Shown here piece after piece: positions 22,414 to 32,079 of a DNA stretch of 64,000 nucleotides. The DNA is taken from assembly GCA_004557825.1 (NCBI GenBank), contig SFFL01000008.1, positions 1 to 64,000 of the forward strand, read 5' to 3'. Source of the stretch: Bacteroidales bacterium. GTDB taxonomy: Bacteria > Bacteroidota > Bacteroidia > Bacteroidales > Muribaculaceae. Each line of letters starts with the position of its first letter. The stretch's first letter is position 1. The notes beneath the pieces were generated by a model. The model searched no databases and had not been told where the DNA came from. It was given only the letters and a program-made list of their open reading frames with translations. The position numbers and the translations under genes are program-made.

Positions 22414-24114
22414 ATGAAAAGTTACCTCCACGTTTTCCGCAACCTTGCAGTGTGCTGGGCTGCTGCGCTGGCGGCTGTAGCCATCACAGCCTGCGACGAT
22501 GATGATCTCAGCAGCGCTTCCGATCCGAATCCCACCGACACCGGCGGCATAGGCACGTTCGACCCCGCACCGGTGCGCACTCCCCTGCAGCTCGTCACCG
22601 ATGCTTCGGCCACAGTCGGCGAAGAACCGGCCATTTCCAACATCAAGGCTACGGAAACCTCCGGAATCTACAATCTCTCCATCGACGGAGCTACCCAGGG
22701 CGACATCTACATCTTCACCCGGCCGCTCACCGAAGAACTGACCAAGCGCAACGTATCGCTCGTGTTTATGTATAAGACCGACGCACAGATACCCCGCTTC
22801 TCGCTCAGCTTCTACAATCCTGAAACCAACAGCGCCGTACCACGCGGCGAAATCAAGCCCGTCAGCCAGGTCGACGTCGACAAAGACGGATGGGCAGTGG
22901 CAAAGTTCGTCATTTCCAACGACGTCAACGAATACGACTGGGGCCACATAGGCCACCGGCTGAAAATCTGGCTCCGCCCCGAGCAGAACACTACCTGCAC
23001 TATGCAGATCAAGGATATCTGCCTGGAAAGCACCGATATAGAGCAGGGCAACAACGAATCGGCCGACGCCAACGTCTACAACCTCACCTTCACCCCCGGC
23101 CGCGGTGCATGGTGGCAAATGGAGAATGCCCACGGCATCTACTCCGGTGTGTCGTTCACCCGTCAGCGCAGCACCTACCTGCTTCTCTTCAACGACTCAT
23201 ATAATGATAAGGGCACCGCTCTGGAGCACTTCATCAGCTCTGACCCCCTCTCCCGCGTTCTCTCCTACGACGTATCCAATAAGATTGAAATACAATTCAA
23301 ATACCGCGCTTCCGCAGCCTGGCAGCTCGTCACCGGCCTGTATCCATTTGAGGATCCTTCACGCGACTGGGCAGCATCAATCCGCATCGGCGATGTACCC
23401 GCATCGGCCGACGCTGAGCCTGACAAGGATGGCTGGGCGCTCTACAAGCACGACATCACCTCGGCTGTCCGCGCCAAATCGTGGGGCCGCAGCGTTGACA
23501 ATAAAGACCAGCAGATACGCTTTTCTTTCCGCGCAGCCGACGGCTCGCTACACCCCGAGCTGGCCGGTCTGAGCCAGCTGGAGCTGAAGGATGTCTGCAT
23601 CGTGGTAAGCGACCGCGACCCCTCGGAGATGAATGCCATCGACCTCACCCTTGAGCTGGGCAGCTACCGTACTCCCGATGTGTCGACAATGACAGAAACC
23701 AACGGCGAATACGACTTCAACTTCTACGGCGAATATCCCGCACAGGAATATGAAGTGTTCACCTCCGCTATCCCCGATGCGCTTGACCCCAACAAGGAAT
23801 ATTTCCTGCAGCTTGAATACCAGTGCGAGGAGGAAATCAACAGCTTCCAGATTCTATATTTCTCGAAGAACGGCGGCGGCGACAACCAATGGGCCGAAAA
23901 GTCGGGCGACCTTCTCCCCACCGAGGAGGGTGAATGGAAGTCGGTATCGATCTCGCTGGCCGACCGCCTTGCTCACGGCAACTGGGGCTCCGGTGCGGGA
24001 CAGGTGCTCCGTCCGCACTTCTACGACATTCCCGGACGCACTAACGCAGGCCAGCCCAACTTCGGCAAGCCTCTCCACGTGAAAGTACGCAATGTGCGCC
24101 TCGTCTCCTTCTGA
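22414..24114 (+). CDS. Surface lipoprotein with three copies of the PUL module
   Basis: This 566-residue lipoprotein (lipobox AAVAITACDDD, Cys27, with acidic residues next to the lipid cysteine as in surface-exported Bacteroidetes lipoproteins) has no known function. Three copies of the module found in the preceding protein lie at about 57-207, 220-395 and 405-566. The third is the clearest: GEYDFNFYGEYPAQEYEVFT, YFLQLEYQCEEEINSFQILY, GQVLRPHFYD and KPLHVKVRNVRLV. The position and lipid anchor suggest it binds glycan at the cell surface (inference). A terminator-like hairpin directly precedes it. Confidence 0.7.
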   Translation: MKSYLHVFRNLAVCWAAALAAVAITACDDDDLSSASDPNPTDTGGIGTFDPAPVRTPLQLVTDASATVGEEPAISNIKATETSGIYNLSIDGATQGDIYIFTRPLTEELTKRNVSLVFMYKTDAQIPRFSLSFYNPETNSAVPRGEIKPVSQVDVDKDGWAVAKFVISNDVNEYDWGHIGHRLKIWLRPEQNTTCTMQIKDICLESTDIEQGNNESADANVYNLTFTPGRGAWWQMENAHGIYSGVSFTRQRSTYLLLFNDSYNDKGTALEHFISSDPLSRVLSYDVSNKIEIQFKYRASAAWQLVTGLYPFEDPSRDWAASIRIGDVPASADAEPDKDGWALYKHDITSAVRAKSWGRSVDNKDQQIRFSFRAADGSLHPELAGLSQLELKDVCIVVSDRDPSEMNAIDLTLELGSYRTPDVSTMTETNGEYDFNFYGEYPAQEYEVFTSAIPDALDPNKEYFLQLEYQCEEEINSFQILYFSKNGGGDNQWAEKSGDLLPTEEGEWKSVSISLADRLAHGNWGSGAGQVLRPHFYDIPGRTNAGQPNFGKPLHVKVRNVRLVSF

Positions 24115-24229
24115 CCCCACAATCTACCATCTCAGCACTAAGAACTAAGAACTGAAATCTCAGCTCTACCATCTAAGAACTATTCACTAACTTAACCTCC
24201 CCCATCCCCCGCTCATCATACTGAGTTAT

Positions 24230-26956
24230 ATGGGTTTCCAATTTTCACATATATGTTTGGCAGCAGCTATGCTTGTCGCTCCGATTGGGGCGGCAGGCAA
24301 AGTTGTAGTCGAGAATGCGTGTACCGACCACCGCGAGAATCCGCAGGGGATAGTCAACGCCCGTCCGACATTCTCCTGGACCATCGGCAGCGACAAATCC
24401 GCTCTGCAGCAGACCGGCTATGAGCTGCGCGTGGCTACCTCTGAAGATGCCCTCCGCAAAGGTCAGGCACTCTGGAGCACCGATGCCACCACCGATGCGA
24501 TGGGATGCCGCTACGACGGCCCGGCGCTCGCCTCCGGCCGCGATTACTACTGGCAGGTGCGCGTGCTCACCAACCGAGGCCGCTCTCCCTGGAGTGCTCC
24601 CCGGCACTTCTCCACCCCCATCTCTCCCGAGCAATGGGGCAATGCCCGCTGGATTGGTATGAACGCTATGACCAACCCCGGCGAGAACAGCGATTCGCTC
24701 CACACACGTCTGGCCGCCCGCTATCTGCGCCGCCCCTTCACCGCCGACAAAGCCGTGAAGCGCGCCGTGCTCTCGATCAGCGGCTTGGGCACCTACGAAG
24801 CCTTCGTCAACGGTCATCAGGTCAACGACCACTTCCTGGCTCCGGCCATCACCTTCTACGACAATCTTGTTTATTTCAATACCATCGACGTTACTCCGCT
24901 GGTGAAGCGGGGAAGCAATACCCTGGGCGTGACCCTGGGTAATGGCCGCTACTTCTGGCTCGCCCGTCAGGGCAAGCCGGTAGCGGGCTTCGGTATGCCG
25001 CGACTGATAGCACGTCTCGACATTGAATACACCGACGGCTCCACCGACTCCGTGGTGACCGACGGCAGCTGGCGTGTCACCGCCGCCGGGCCGATTGTGG
25101 CCAACCATGAATACGACGGCGAGGAGTACGACGCCCGCAGGGAAATGCCCGGATGGAGCGCCAACGGCTTCGACGACACCGCCTGGCAGCAGGCCGACCT
25201 GATGGATGCTCCCGCCGGGCGCCTGCTCCCGCAGCCCTGCACCCCGATGCGGCAGATGGACGCCGTAAAGCCCGTGAGCATCACACGCCTCAAATCGGGC
25301 AAAATCTTAGTTGACTTCGGCATAAATATGTCGGGCAACGTGCGCGCTACCCTCTCAGGCACCCCCGGGCGCCCCATCGTGATGCGTTTCTCCGAGGTTA
25401 TCAACCCCGACAGCACACTCTACACAGCCAACCTGCGCGAAGCCAACTGCACCGACATCTACACGCCCGCCTCCACCGGGCGCCGCACCTTCCAGCCATC
25501 GTTCGTGACCCACGGTTTCCGCTATATGGAAATCGACGGACTTGACTATCTCCCCTCCCCCTCCGACCTCACCGCCGCCGTCATATACGACGATATGCCA
25601 CTGATCGGGCACTTCTCCTGCTCCGACCCGGTAATCAACCGCGTCTACGCCAACGCATTCCGCGGCATCCGTTCCAATTACCGCAATATCCCCACCGACT
25701 GCCCGCAGCGCGATGAGCGCCACGGCTGGCTCGGCGACCGCACCATCAACTGCTGGGGCGAGAGCTTCATCTTCGACAATCAGCCGCTCTATGCCAAATG
25801 GATTGCCGACATTGAGGCCACGCAGACTTCCGACGGCTCAATCTCGGGAGTTGCACCGCAATACTGGAACGAGCGCACCGAGGATGTGACCTGGTGCGGG
25901 GCATTCCTCTACTCCGCCGATATGCTCTACAAGCATTTCGGCGACAGTGTCACCGCTATGAAGCATTACCCGGCGCTGAAACGCTGGGTCGACCACAATA
26001 TCACCGCCTACGTGCGCGACGGCCTGGAGACACGCGACTGCTTCGGCGACTGGTGCATTCCTCCCGAGTCGCCCGAATTAATTCACTCCAACGACGAGAG
26101 CCGCAAACCGGAAAAACCGATCATCTCCACCTCAATGTTCCCCTCCGTGCTTCAGCGAATGGCCCGCTTTGCCGGTATGGCCGGCGAACCTGCCGATTCC
26201 GCCCGATATATGCGCATAGCCGCCGAGCTTCGCGAGGGGCTTAACCGCCACTATTTCAATTACGAAAAGGGCTTCTACGGCAACAATGCCGTCACCGGCA
26301 ACCTTATGCCGCTCTTCTACGGCCACGTGCCGCAGGGATATGAGCAGAAAGTACTCGAAAATATCACCCGCGAAACCGAGGAGCGCTGGGGCGGCCACAT
26401 TGCCTGCGGACTGGTGGGCGTGGGATATCTGATGCGCACTCTCTCGCGCAACGGTCGCGCCGACCTGGCTCTGCATATCGCCTCCGACACCACCTACCCC
26501 TCCTGGGGATATATGGCCGAGCGCGGAGCCACCACCATCTGGGAACTCTGGAACGGCGACACCGCCGCACCCGATATGAACTCCTACAACCATGTGATGA
26601 TGATCGGCGACTTCGTCATCTGGTGCTATGAAGACCTCGCCGGCATCCGCAACGCCGAATGCTCCACCGCCTTCCGCCGCGTGCTGATGCAGCCCTGCTT
26701 CCCCGACGGACTCTCCTCGGCGGAGGCCTCCTACGATTCCGCCTCCGGCCGCTACACCTCCCGCTGGGAGCGCAACAGCGATGGCCACACCCGTTGGGAA
26801 GTGACCGTGCCTCCCAACTGCTCGGCGGAAATCCGCCTTCCCCGCCGCCTTTTCCCGGCAGCACCGCACAAGGGCGATGGAATCCGCTCGGTCAGCTCCA
26901 CCGCCTCCGACTGGATAGTCGACGCCGCCTCCGGCTCCTACACCTTCGGCAAATAA
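24230..26956 (+). CDS. GH78 alpha-L-rhamnosidase (first copy)
   Basis: This 908-residue secreted enzyme releases terminal alpha-L-rhamnose. After a signal peptide it has an FN3-like N-terminal domain (ARPTFSWTIGSDKSALQQTG), a beta-sandwich (YLRRPFTADKAVKRAVLSIS), a second jelly-roll (LVDFGINMSGNVRATLSG), the (alpha/alpha)6 catalytic barrel and a C-terminal Bac_rhamnosid_C domain. The catalytic acid is Glu496 in PTDCPQRDERHGWLGD and the base is Glu772 in ATTIWELWNGD, both at family positions. It is a close paralogue of the next gene. Confidence 0.95.
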   Translation: MGFQFSHICLAAAMLVAPIGAAGKVVVENACTDHRENPQGIVNARPTFSWTIGSDKSALQQTGYELRVATSEDALRKGQALWSTDATTDAMGCRYDGPALASGRDYYWQVRVLTNRGRSPWSAPRHFSTPISPEQWGNARWIGMNAMTNPGENSDSLHTRLAARYLRRPFTADKAVKRAVLSISGLGTYEAFVNGHQVNDHFLAPAITFYDNLVYFNTIDVTPLVKRGSNTLGVTLGNGRYFWLARQGKPVAGFGMPRLIARLDIEYTDGSTDSVVTDGSWRVTAAGPIVANHEYDGEEYDARREMPGWSANGFDDTAWQQADLMDAPAGRLLPQPCTPMRQMDAVKPVSITRLKSGKILVDFGINMSGNVRATLSGTPGRPIVMRFSEVINPDSTLYTANLREANCTDIYTPASTGRRTFQPSFVTHGFRYMEIDGLDYLPSPSDLTAAVIYDDMPLIGHFSCSDPVINRVYANAFRGIRSNYRNIPTDCPQRDERHGWLGDRTINCWGESFIFDNQPLYAKWIADIEATQTSDGSISGVAPQYWNERTEDVTWCGAFLYSADMLYKHFGDSVTAMKHYPALKRWVDHNITAYVRDGLETRDCFGDWCIPPESPELIHSNDESRKPEKPIISTSMFPSVLQRMARFAGMAGEPADSARYMRIAAELREGLNRHYFNYEKGFYGNNAVTGNLMPLFYGHVPQGYEQKVLENITRETEERWGGHIACGLVGVGYLMRTLSRNGRADLALHIASDTTYPSWGYMAERGATTIWELWNGDTAAPDMNSYNHVMMIGDFVIWCYEDLAGIRNAECSTAFRRVLMQPCFPDGLSSAEASYDSASGRYTSRWERNSDGHTRWEVTVPPNCSAEIRLPRRLFPAAPHKGDGIRSVSSTASDWIVDAASGSYTFGK

Positions 26957-27029
26957 ACACAATGATTAACACTCAGAAATAAGATACACCAATAAATCAA
27001 TCAGAATATACCGCATAATTCCTAATACG

Positions 27030-29753
27030 ATGACCCGACATTACCTCACCACAACAATTGCCTGCGCGATGCTCCTTCTCCCGGCCACAATGGCAGGGAA
27101 AGTGGCCGTGACGGGCCTGCTGACCAACCGCCAGGCCGTGCCAGTAGCCATTCCGCAAGGCCAGCCGCAGTTCTCCTGGACGATCGACTCCGACAAGTCC
27201 GACCTGCGGCAGACCGGCTTCGACATCGAGGTGGCCGCCACTCCCGCCGACCTAAAGGCCGGGCGTACTCTCTGGAGCGAGCACTTTGCCTCAGACGATA
27301 TGGCAGTGCGCTACAGCGGCCCTCAGCTGAAGCCTGGCAGCGACTACTGCTGGCGTGTGCGCGTCACCACCGACAAGGGCAACTCTTCCTGGAGCAAGCC
27401 GCAGCATTTCTCCACCCCCATCGCGCCCGACGCCTGGCAGGCTCAGTGGATCGGTCTTGACTCCATCACCAATCCGGGCGAAGGTTACGATTACCACCAC
27501 GCCCGTCTGGCCGCCCGCTATCTGCGCAAGCCCTTCACCGCCGGTAAAGAAATCAAGCGTGCCACCCTGTCGGCCACCGGTCTGGGTGTCTACAATGCCT
27601 ACGTCAACGGCCAGCGCGTGAGCGACGAATACTACGCCCCGGCGCTCACCTTCCCCGACAATTACGTCTATTTCAACACCTACGACGTGACCCCGCTTCT
27701 GCGCCACGGCGACAACGTACTGGGTGTTTCGCTGGGCAGCGGCCGCCAGTTCTGGCCCCGCAATATGATGCATTTCGACGGCTCCTGCATCGGTATGCCA
27801 AAGATGATTGCCCGGCTCGATATCGAATACACCGACGGCACCACCGAATCGGTGGTCAGCGATTCCTCCTGGCGCGTGACCGCCGCCGGGCCGATTGTGG
27901 CCAACCATGAATACGACGGCGAGGAGTATGACGCCCGCAAGGAGATGCCAGGCTGGAGCGCTCCCGGCTTCGACGACTCCGCCTGGCAGAGCGCCGATGT
28001 AATGGACGCTCCCAAGGGGAAACTGTTGCCGCAGCCCTGCCCTCCGATGCGGCCGATGCACTCCATCACGCCCAAGAGCGTCACACGCCTCAAATCGGGC
28101 AAAATATTAGTGGACTTCGGCCAGAATTTTGCCGGTGTGATGCGCGCCACAATCGCTGGCACCCCCGGCCACCCCGTGGTAATGCGTTTCGCCGAGACAA
28201 TCAACCCCGACAGCACACTCTACACCGCCAATCTGCGCCACGCCCGCGCTACTGACATCTACACCCCCGCTTCCGATGCCACAGCCACCTGGCAGCCTGA
28301 ATTTGTGATACACGGATTCCGCTACGCCGAAATCGACGGCCTCGACAAGACTCCCTCACCTTCCGATATCGCAGGCGTGGTAATCTACGACGATATGCCG
28401 CAGACCGGCACATTCAGCTGCTCCGACCCGGTAATCAATCAGGTGTTCAACAACTGCATCTGGGGTATCCGCTCCAACTACCGCAACATCCCCACCGACT
28501 GCCCGCAGCGCGACGAGCGCCAGGGATGGCTCGGCGACCGCACGATGAACTGCTGGGGCGAAACATTTCTTAACGACATTCAGCCTCTCTACTCAAAATG
28601 GATTGCCGACATCGAGGGCACTCAGCGCCCCGACGGCTCAATCTCGGAAGTATCGCCGCAGTACTGGTACTGCGACGCCCGCGACGTGACCTGGTGCGGC
28701 GCATTCGTCTATGTGACCGATATGCTGCTGAAAAATTACGGCGACACCGCCACCGTGAAGGCTCATTATCCCGCACTGAAGCGCTGGACCGACTTCAATA
28801 TCAACAGCTATGTGCGCGACGGCCTGCACACCAACGACTGCTTCGGCGACTGGTGCCTCCCCCCGGAATCGCCCGAACTGATTCACTCGAAGGATGAGAG
28901 CCGCAAGCCCGACAAGCGCATTCTCTCCACCGCTATGTTCAACTCGGTGCTCAAGCGTATGGCCAACTTCGCCCATGTCACCGGCAACGATGCCGACGCC
29001 CCGCGCTATCTGGCCGTGGCCGACTCGCTCGCCGACGGCCTCAACCGCCATCTGTTCAACTATGAGAAGGGCTATTACGCCAACAATGCCGTCACCGGCA
29101 ACCTTATGCCTCTCTTCTACGGCCTCGTGCCCAAGGGGTATGAGCAGAAAGTGCTCAACAACATCGTGCACGAAACCGAAGTGAAGTGGGACGGCCACGT
29201 GAGCTGCGGCCTGGTAGGCGTGGAATATATGCTCCGCACCCTCACCCGCAACGGGCGCCCCGACCTGGCTCTGCGCCTGGCCTCCAACGACACATACCCC
29301 TCGCTGGGCTATATGGCCCGCCAGGGTGCCACCACCATCTGGGAACTTTGGAACGGCGACACCGCCTCACCCGATATGAACTCCGGCAATCACGTGATGA
29401 TGATCGGCGACTTCCTCATCTGGTGCTACGAAGACCTCTGCGGCATCCGCAACGCCGAGAATCCCGCGGCATTCCGCCGCGTGCTGATGCAGCCCTGTTT
29501 CCCCGAAGGACTCAGCCACGCCGAAGCCACCTACAATTCCCCCTCCGGCCGCTACGACAGCCGCTGGAAACGCTCCGACAAGGGTATCGACTGGCAGGTG
29601 ACCGTGCCGGCCAACTGCTCGGCAGAAATCCACCTTCCCAAGAGCCTGTTCCCCGCCACACCGCGCAAAGAGAAAGGCATCCGCTCGGTCAAGGCCAACG
29701 CCACCGACTGGATTGTCGACGCCGGTTCCGGCTCCTACCGCTTCGGCAAATAA
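27030..29753 (+). CDS. GH78 alpha-L-rhamnosidase (second copy)
   Basis: This 907-residue paralogue of the preceding enzyme has the same domain order, and Glu496 (CPQRDERQGWLGD) and Glu772 (ATTIWELWNGD) fall at identical residue numbers, so the two align almost without gaps. Most differences lie in the N-terminal FN3-like domain and in the loop after YVYFNTYDVTPLLRHGDNVL (RQFWPRNMMHFDGSCIGMPK against RYFWLARQGKPVAGFGMPR), which could alter substrate choice. A 50-bp segment (27879-27928) is identical to 25079-25128. It has a signal peptide ending near MAGK. Confidence 0.95.
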   Translation: MTRHYLTTTIACAMLLLPATMAGKVAVTGLLTNRQAVPVAIPQGQPQFSWTIDSDKSDLRQTGFDIEVAATPADLKAGRTLWSEHFASDDMAVRYSGPQLKPGSDYCWRVRVTTDKGNSSWSKPQHFSTPIAPDAWQAQWIGLDSITNPGEGYDYHHARLAARYLRKPFTAGKEIKRATLSATGLGVYNAYVNGQRVSDEYYAPALTFPDNYVYFNTYDVTPLLRHGDNVLGVSLGSGRQFWPRNMMHFDGSCIGMPKMIARLDIEYTDGTTESVVSDSSWRVTAAGPIVANHEYDGEEYDARKEMPGWSAPGFDDSAWQSADVMDAPKGKLLPQPCPPMRPMHSITPKSVTRLKSGKILVDFGQNFAGVMRATIAGTPGHPVVMRFAETINPDSTLYTANLRHARATDIYTPASDATATWQPEFVIHGFRYAEIDGLDKTPSPSDIAGVVIYDDMPQTGTFSCSDPVINQVFNNCIWGIRSNYRNIPTDCPQRDERQGWLGDRTMNCWGETFLNDIQPLYSKWIADIEGTQRPDGSISEVSPQYWYCDARDVTWCGAFVYVTDMLLKNYGDTATVKAHYPALKRWTDFNINSYVRDGLHTNDCFGDWCLPPESPELIHSKDESRKPDKRILSTAMFNSVLKRMANFAHVTGNDADAPRYLAVADSLADGLNRHLFNYEKGYYANNAVTGNLMPLFYGLVPKGYEQKVLNNIVHETEVKWDGHVSCGLVGVEYMLRTLTRNGRPDLALRLASNDTYPSLGYMARQGATTIWELWNGDTASPDMNSGNHVMMIGDFLIWCYEDLCGIRNAENPAAFRRVLMQPCFPEGLSHAEATYNSPSGRYDSRWKRSDKGIDWQVTVPANCSAEIHLPKSLFPATPRKEKGIRSVKANATDWIVDAGSGSYRFGK

Positions 29754-29804
29754 TCTGCCATCCATTCCGAAAATAATCTAAAAATCTTATCTACAGTTAT
29801 TACC

Positions 29805-32039
29805 ATGTTTAAGAAATTATCAACTGTTCTAATGCTCCTTATGGCATCGTCAGGCTTTGTGCTGTCGGCCTGCTCCGACAAAGATATGCCTGAGCCGGCT
29901 GCCGGAGGTGGCAGCAGCGAAACGATTCCCGGCGAGACCGTGACCGTGCCGCTGACGATCAACACCGCCGATGTCAACGACATCAACATCTCCCGCAACA
30001 AATCCGGCGAGTACAAGATTATGACCAACGGTCGCGACCCCTGGTTCAAGACCCAGGCGCTTACCACCGACATTCCCTTGGAAGCACAAGCGCTGTCATT
30101 CGAGTATAAGTGTTCAAAAGACATTAAAGATGTACAACTTTACTTCGGTGACCCCATCTCGACCGACCGCATGAAAAAGTTCGAGGACATGACAGCCTCG
30201 CCAAGCGAATGGAAGAGCTACACCTGCATCATCACCTCCTCAATCCGCGAATATGGATGGGGCAAGCCCGGCGACTACCTGCGTATCGACATAGGCGCCC
30301 GCAAGGATGTGCTCCTGATGGTGCGCAACCTGCGTCTGCGCAATCTCACCCCCGAGGAAAAGAGCGCCGCCGACAGCGAGGAAGAGCACTGGAAGAACAT
30401 CGACCTGCTCGAAGAGCGTCTGCCCGAGTATCTCAAAGGTTCCTACTCCTCTGAGATTACCTCTGTGAAAGTCGGCACCGACAAAGTGACCATCACCGGT
30501 GTAAACAACGAATCGGGCACCGTAAACCTTGGCGAGGTCACCCCCTACGAGGATATGCTCCTGCTGAAGGAATTCAAGAAGCCGAGCCTCAACGTGCCCG
30601 CCGGCACCTTCACCATCACCCTCGACCGAGCCACACAGTACGACGGCTACAACTATGACCGTCTGCTATCGAAATTTGTCCTTGTCACCACCGACTCACA
30701 GGGTGAGAAAGCCGTATCGTTTGCCCGCTACGTCGACGGCGAAGGCATCGACACCAGCAAAGGCACCGGCTATGTCGACTATTCGGGCGACATCACCAAG
30801 GGTGGCGAATATATATCGGAGCGTCTCAGCGACCTCGACCACCTCGGTCTGAAAGCCGTGATGGTGCACTGCATTCCCTCCATCGTGATGTGGACCTCAG
30901 AAGCTGAGGCCACCTCCAGAGGCGACCAGGTAATCAAACACCGCTATATGGGCCAGGAATACTACTTCTCCAAAAGCTTCTTCGAGCGCCAGGACAAGAT
31001 ACTGATGGAGCTGCAGCGCCGCGGCATAGCCGTGTTCGGCGTGTTCCTGCTCCGCGCGGAGACACCCAACAGCGATGTAACTGACCGCAACTATTCTCAC
31101 GAAATCGGTATGCTCCTGCAGCATCCCGACTACGGTCTGCCCGGCACCGGCGTCTTCCCGATGGTCAACCTCACCGTGCCCAAGGCCGTAAACTACTGGG
31201 CTGCCTGCGTCGACTTCATCGCCTCGCGCTATTCCGACGGCTCACACGGCCGCATCCACCGCTATGTGTTCCACAACGAAATCGACGAGCCCGCCGAATG
31301 GAACAACTGCGGCTGGAAGCCTTTCCACGTGTATGTGGATATGTACAACAAATCGATCCGTTTGGGATATAACATCATCAAGCAGTACAATCCCAATGTA
31401 AAAGTGATGGTACCCCTCACTCAGAAATGGACAAAAGAAGAACTCACCGCCACACGCAACAGCTTCGCATCGAAGAAGATTTTGGAAGAGCTGGTGCTCC
31501 ATAGCCAGAAAGAGGGCGACTTCGACTGGGGCGTAGGCTATCACGCTTACCCCGAGAACTTCAGCCCCACTACATGGCTCGACAAATCGGCCACATTCTC
31601 GATGAATACCGAGCTGCTGACGATGAAGAATCTGGAGGTGCTCGACAAGTGGCTCAAGACCCCGGTGAATATGTATCAGGGCAATAAAATCCGCTGCTGC
31701 TGGCTCACCGAGCAGGGCGCTTCCACCCCCAACTATACCGTGACCGAACTTAACAATCAGGCTGCCTGCGCCGCCTACGCGCTGAACAAGGTGAAACGCC
31801 TTTCGGCTATCGAGACTCTGATCTGGCACGCTATTGCCGACAACGACACTGAAGGCTCGCTCAACCTCGGCCTGCACTATCGACAGCAGGATATTGAACA
31901 CGGTTCATTCGCTCCCAAGCCTTCCTGGTATGTTTATCAGGCATTCGGCACCCCCAACGAGGCCACTATCCTCGACCCCTACAAGCGCCTTATCGGCATC
32001 ACAGACTGGGATGAAATCATCCACCAGGTCAACGACTGA
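29805..32039 (+). CDS. DUF5722-like lipoprotein, putative TIM-barrel glycoside hydrolase with one PUL module
   Basis: This 744-residue lipoprotein (lipobox GFVLSACSDK) has one copy of the PUL module near residues 45-185 (YKIMTNGRDPWFKTQALTTD, LSFEYKCSKDIKDVQLYFG, MVRNLRLRN), a linker strand domain, and a large C-terminal domain that I match, with moderate confidence, to DUF5722. That domain has clan GH-A-like features: Glu492 in RYVFHNEIDEPAEW at a strand end and Glu636 in CCWLTEQGAST about 140 residues later, spaced like acid/base and nucleophile. It also has YHAYPENF and IETLIWHAIADND. The activity is unknown; the locus suggests a sugar near rhamnose. Confidence 0.65.
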   Translation: MFKKLSTVLMLLMASSGFVLSACSDKDMPEPAAGGGSSETIPGETVTVPLTINTADVNDINISRNKSGEYKIMTNGRDPWFKTQALTTDIPLEAQALSFEYKCSKDIKDVQLYFGDPISTDRMKKFEDMTASPSEWKSYTCIITSSIREYGWGKPGDYLRIDIGARKDVLLMVRNLRLRNLTPEEKSAADSEEEHWKNIDLLEERLPEYLKGSYSSEITSVKVGTDKVTITGVNNESGTVNLGEVTPYEDMLLLKEFKKPSLNVPAGTFTITLDRATQYDGYNYDRLLSKFVLVTTDSQGEKAVSFARYVDGEGIDTSKGTGYVDYSGDITKGGEYISERLSDLDHLGLKAVMVHCIPSIVMWTSEAEATSRGDQVIKHRYMGQEYYFSKSFFERQDKILMELQRRGIAVFGVFLLRAETPNSDVTDRNYSHEIGMLLQHPDYGLPGTGVFPMVNLTVPKAVNYWAACVDFIASRYSDGSHGRIHRYVFHNEIDEPAEWNNCGWKPFHVYVDMYNKSIRLGYNIIKQYNPNVKVMVPLTQKWTKEELTATRNSFASKKILEELVLHSQKEGDFDWGVGYHAYPENFSPTTWLDKSATFSMNTELLTMKNLEVLDKWLKTPVNMYQGNKIRCCWLTEQGASTPNYTVTELNNQAACAAYALNKVKRLSAIETLIWHAIADNDTEGSLNLGLHYRQQDIEHGSFAPKPSWYVYQAFGTPNEATILDPYKRLIGITDWDEIIHQVND

Positions 32040-32079
32040 GATGCGCGCCACTCATTTTTCATAAGAAACCAATCTCCAC

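Noticed and set aside
24130..24190. CTAAGAACT-type short repeats between the second lipoprotein and the first GH78
   Set aside because: Short, irregular and not linked to a promoter or hairpin; probably chance low complexity.
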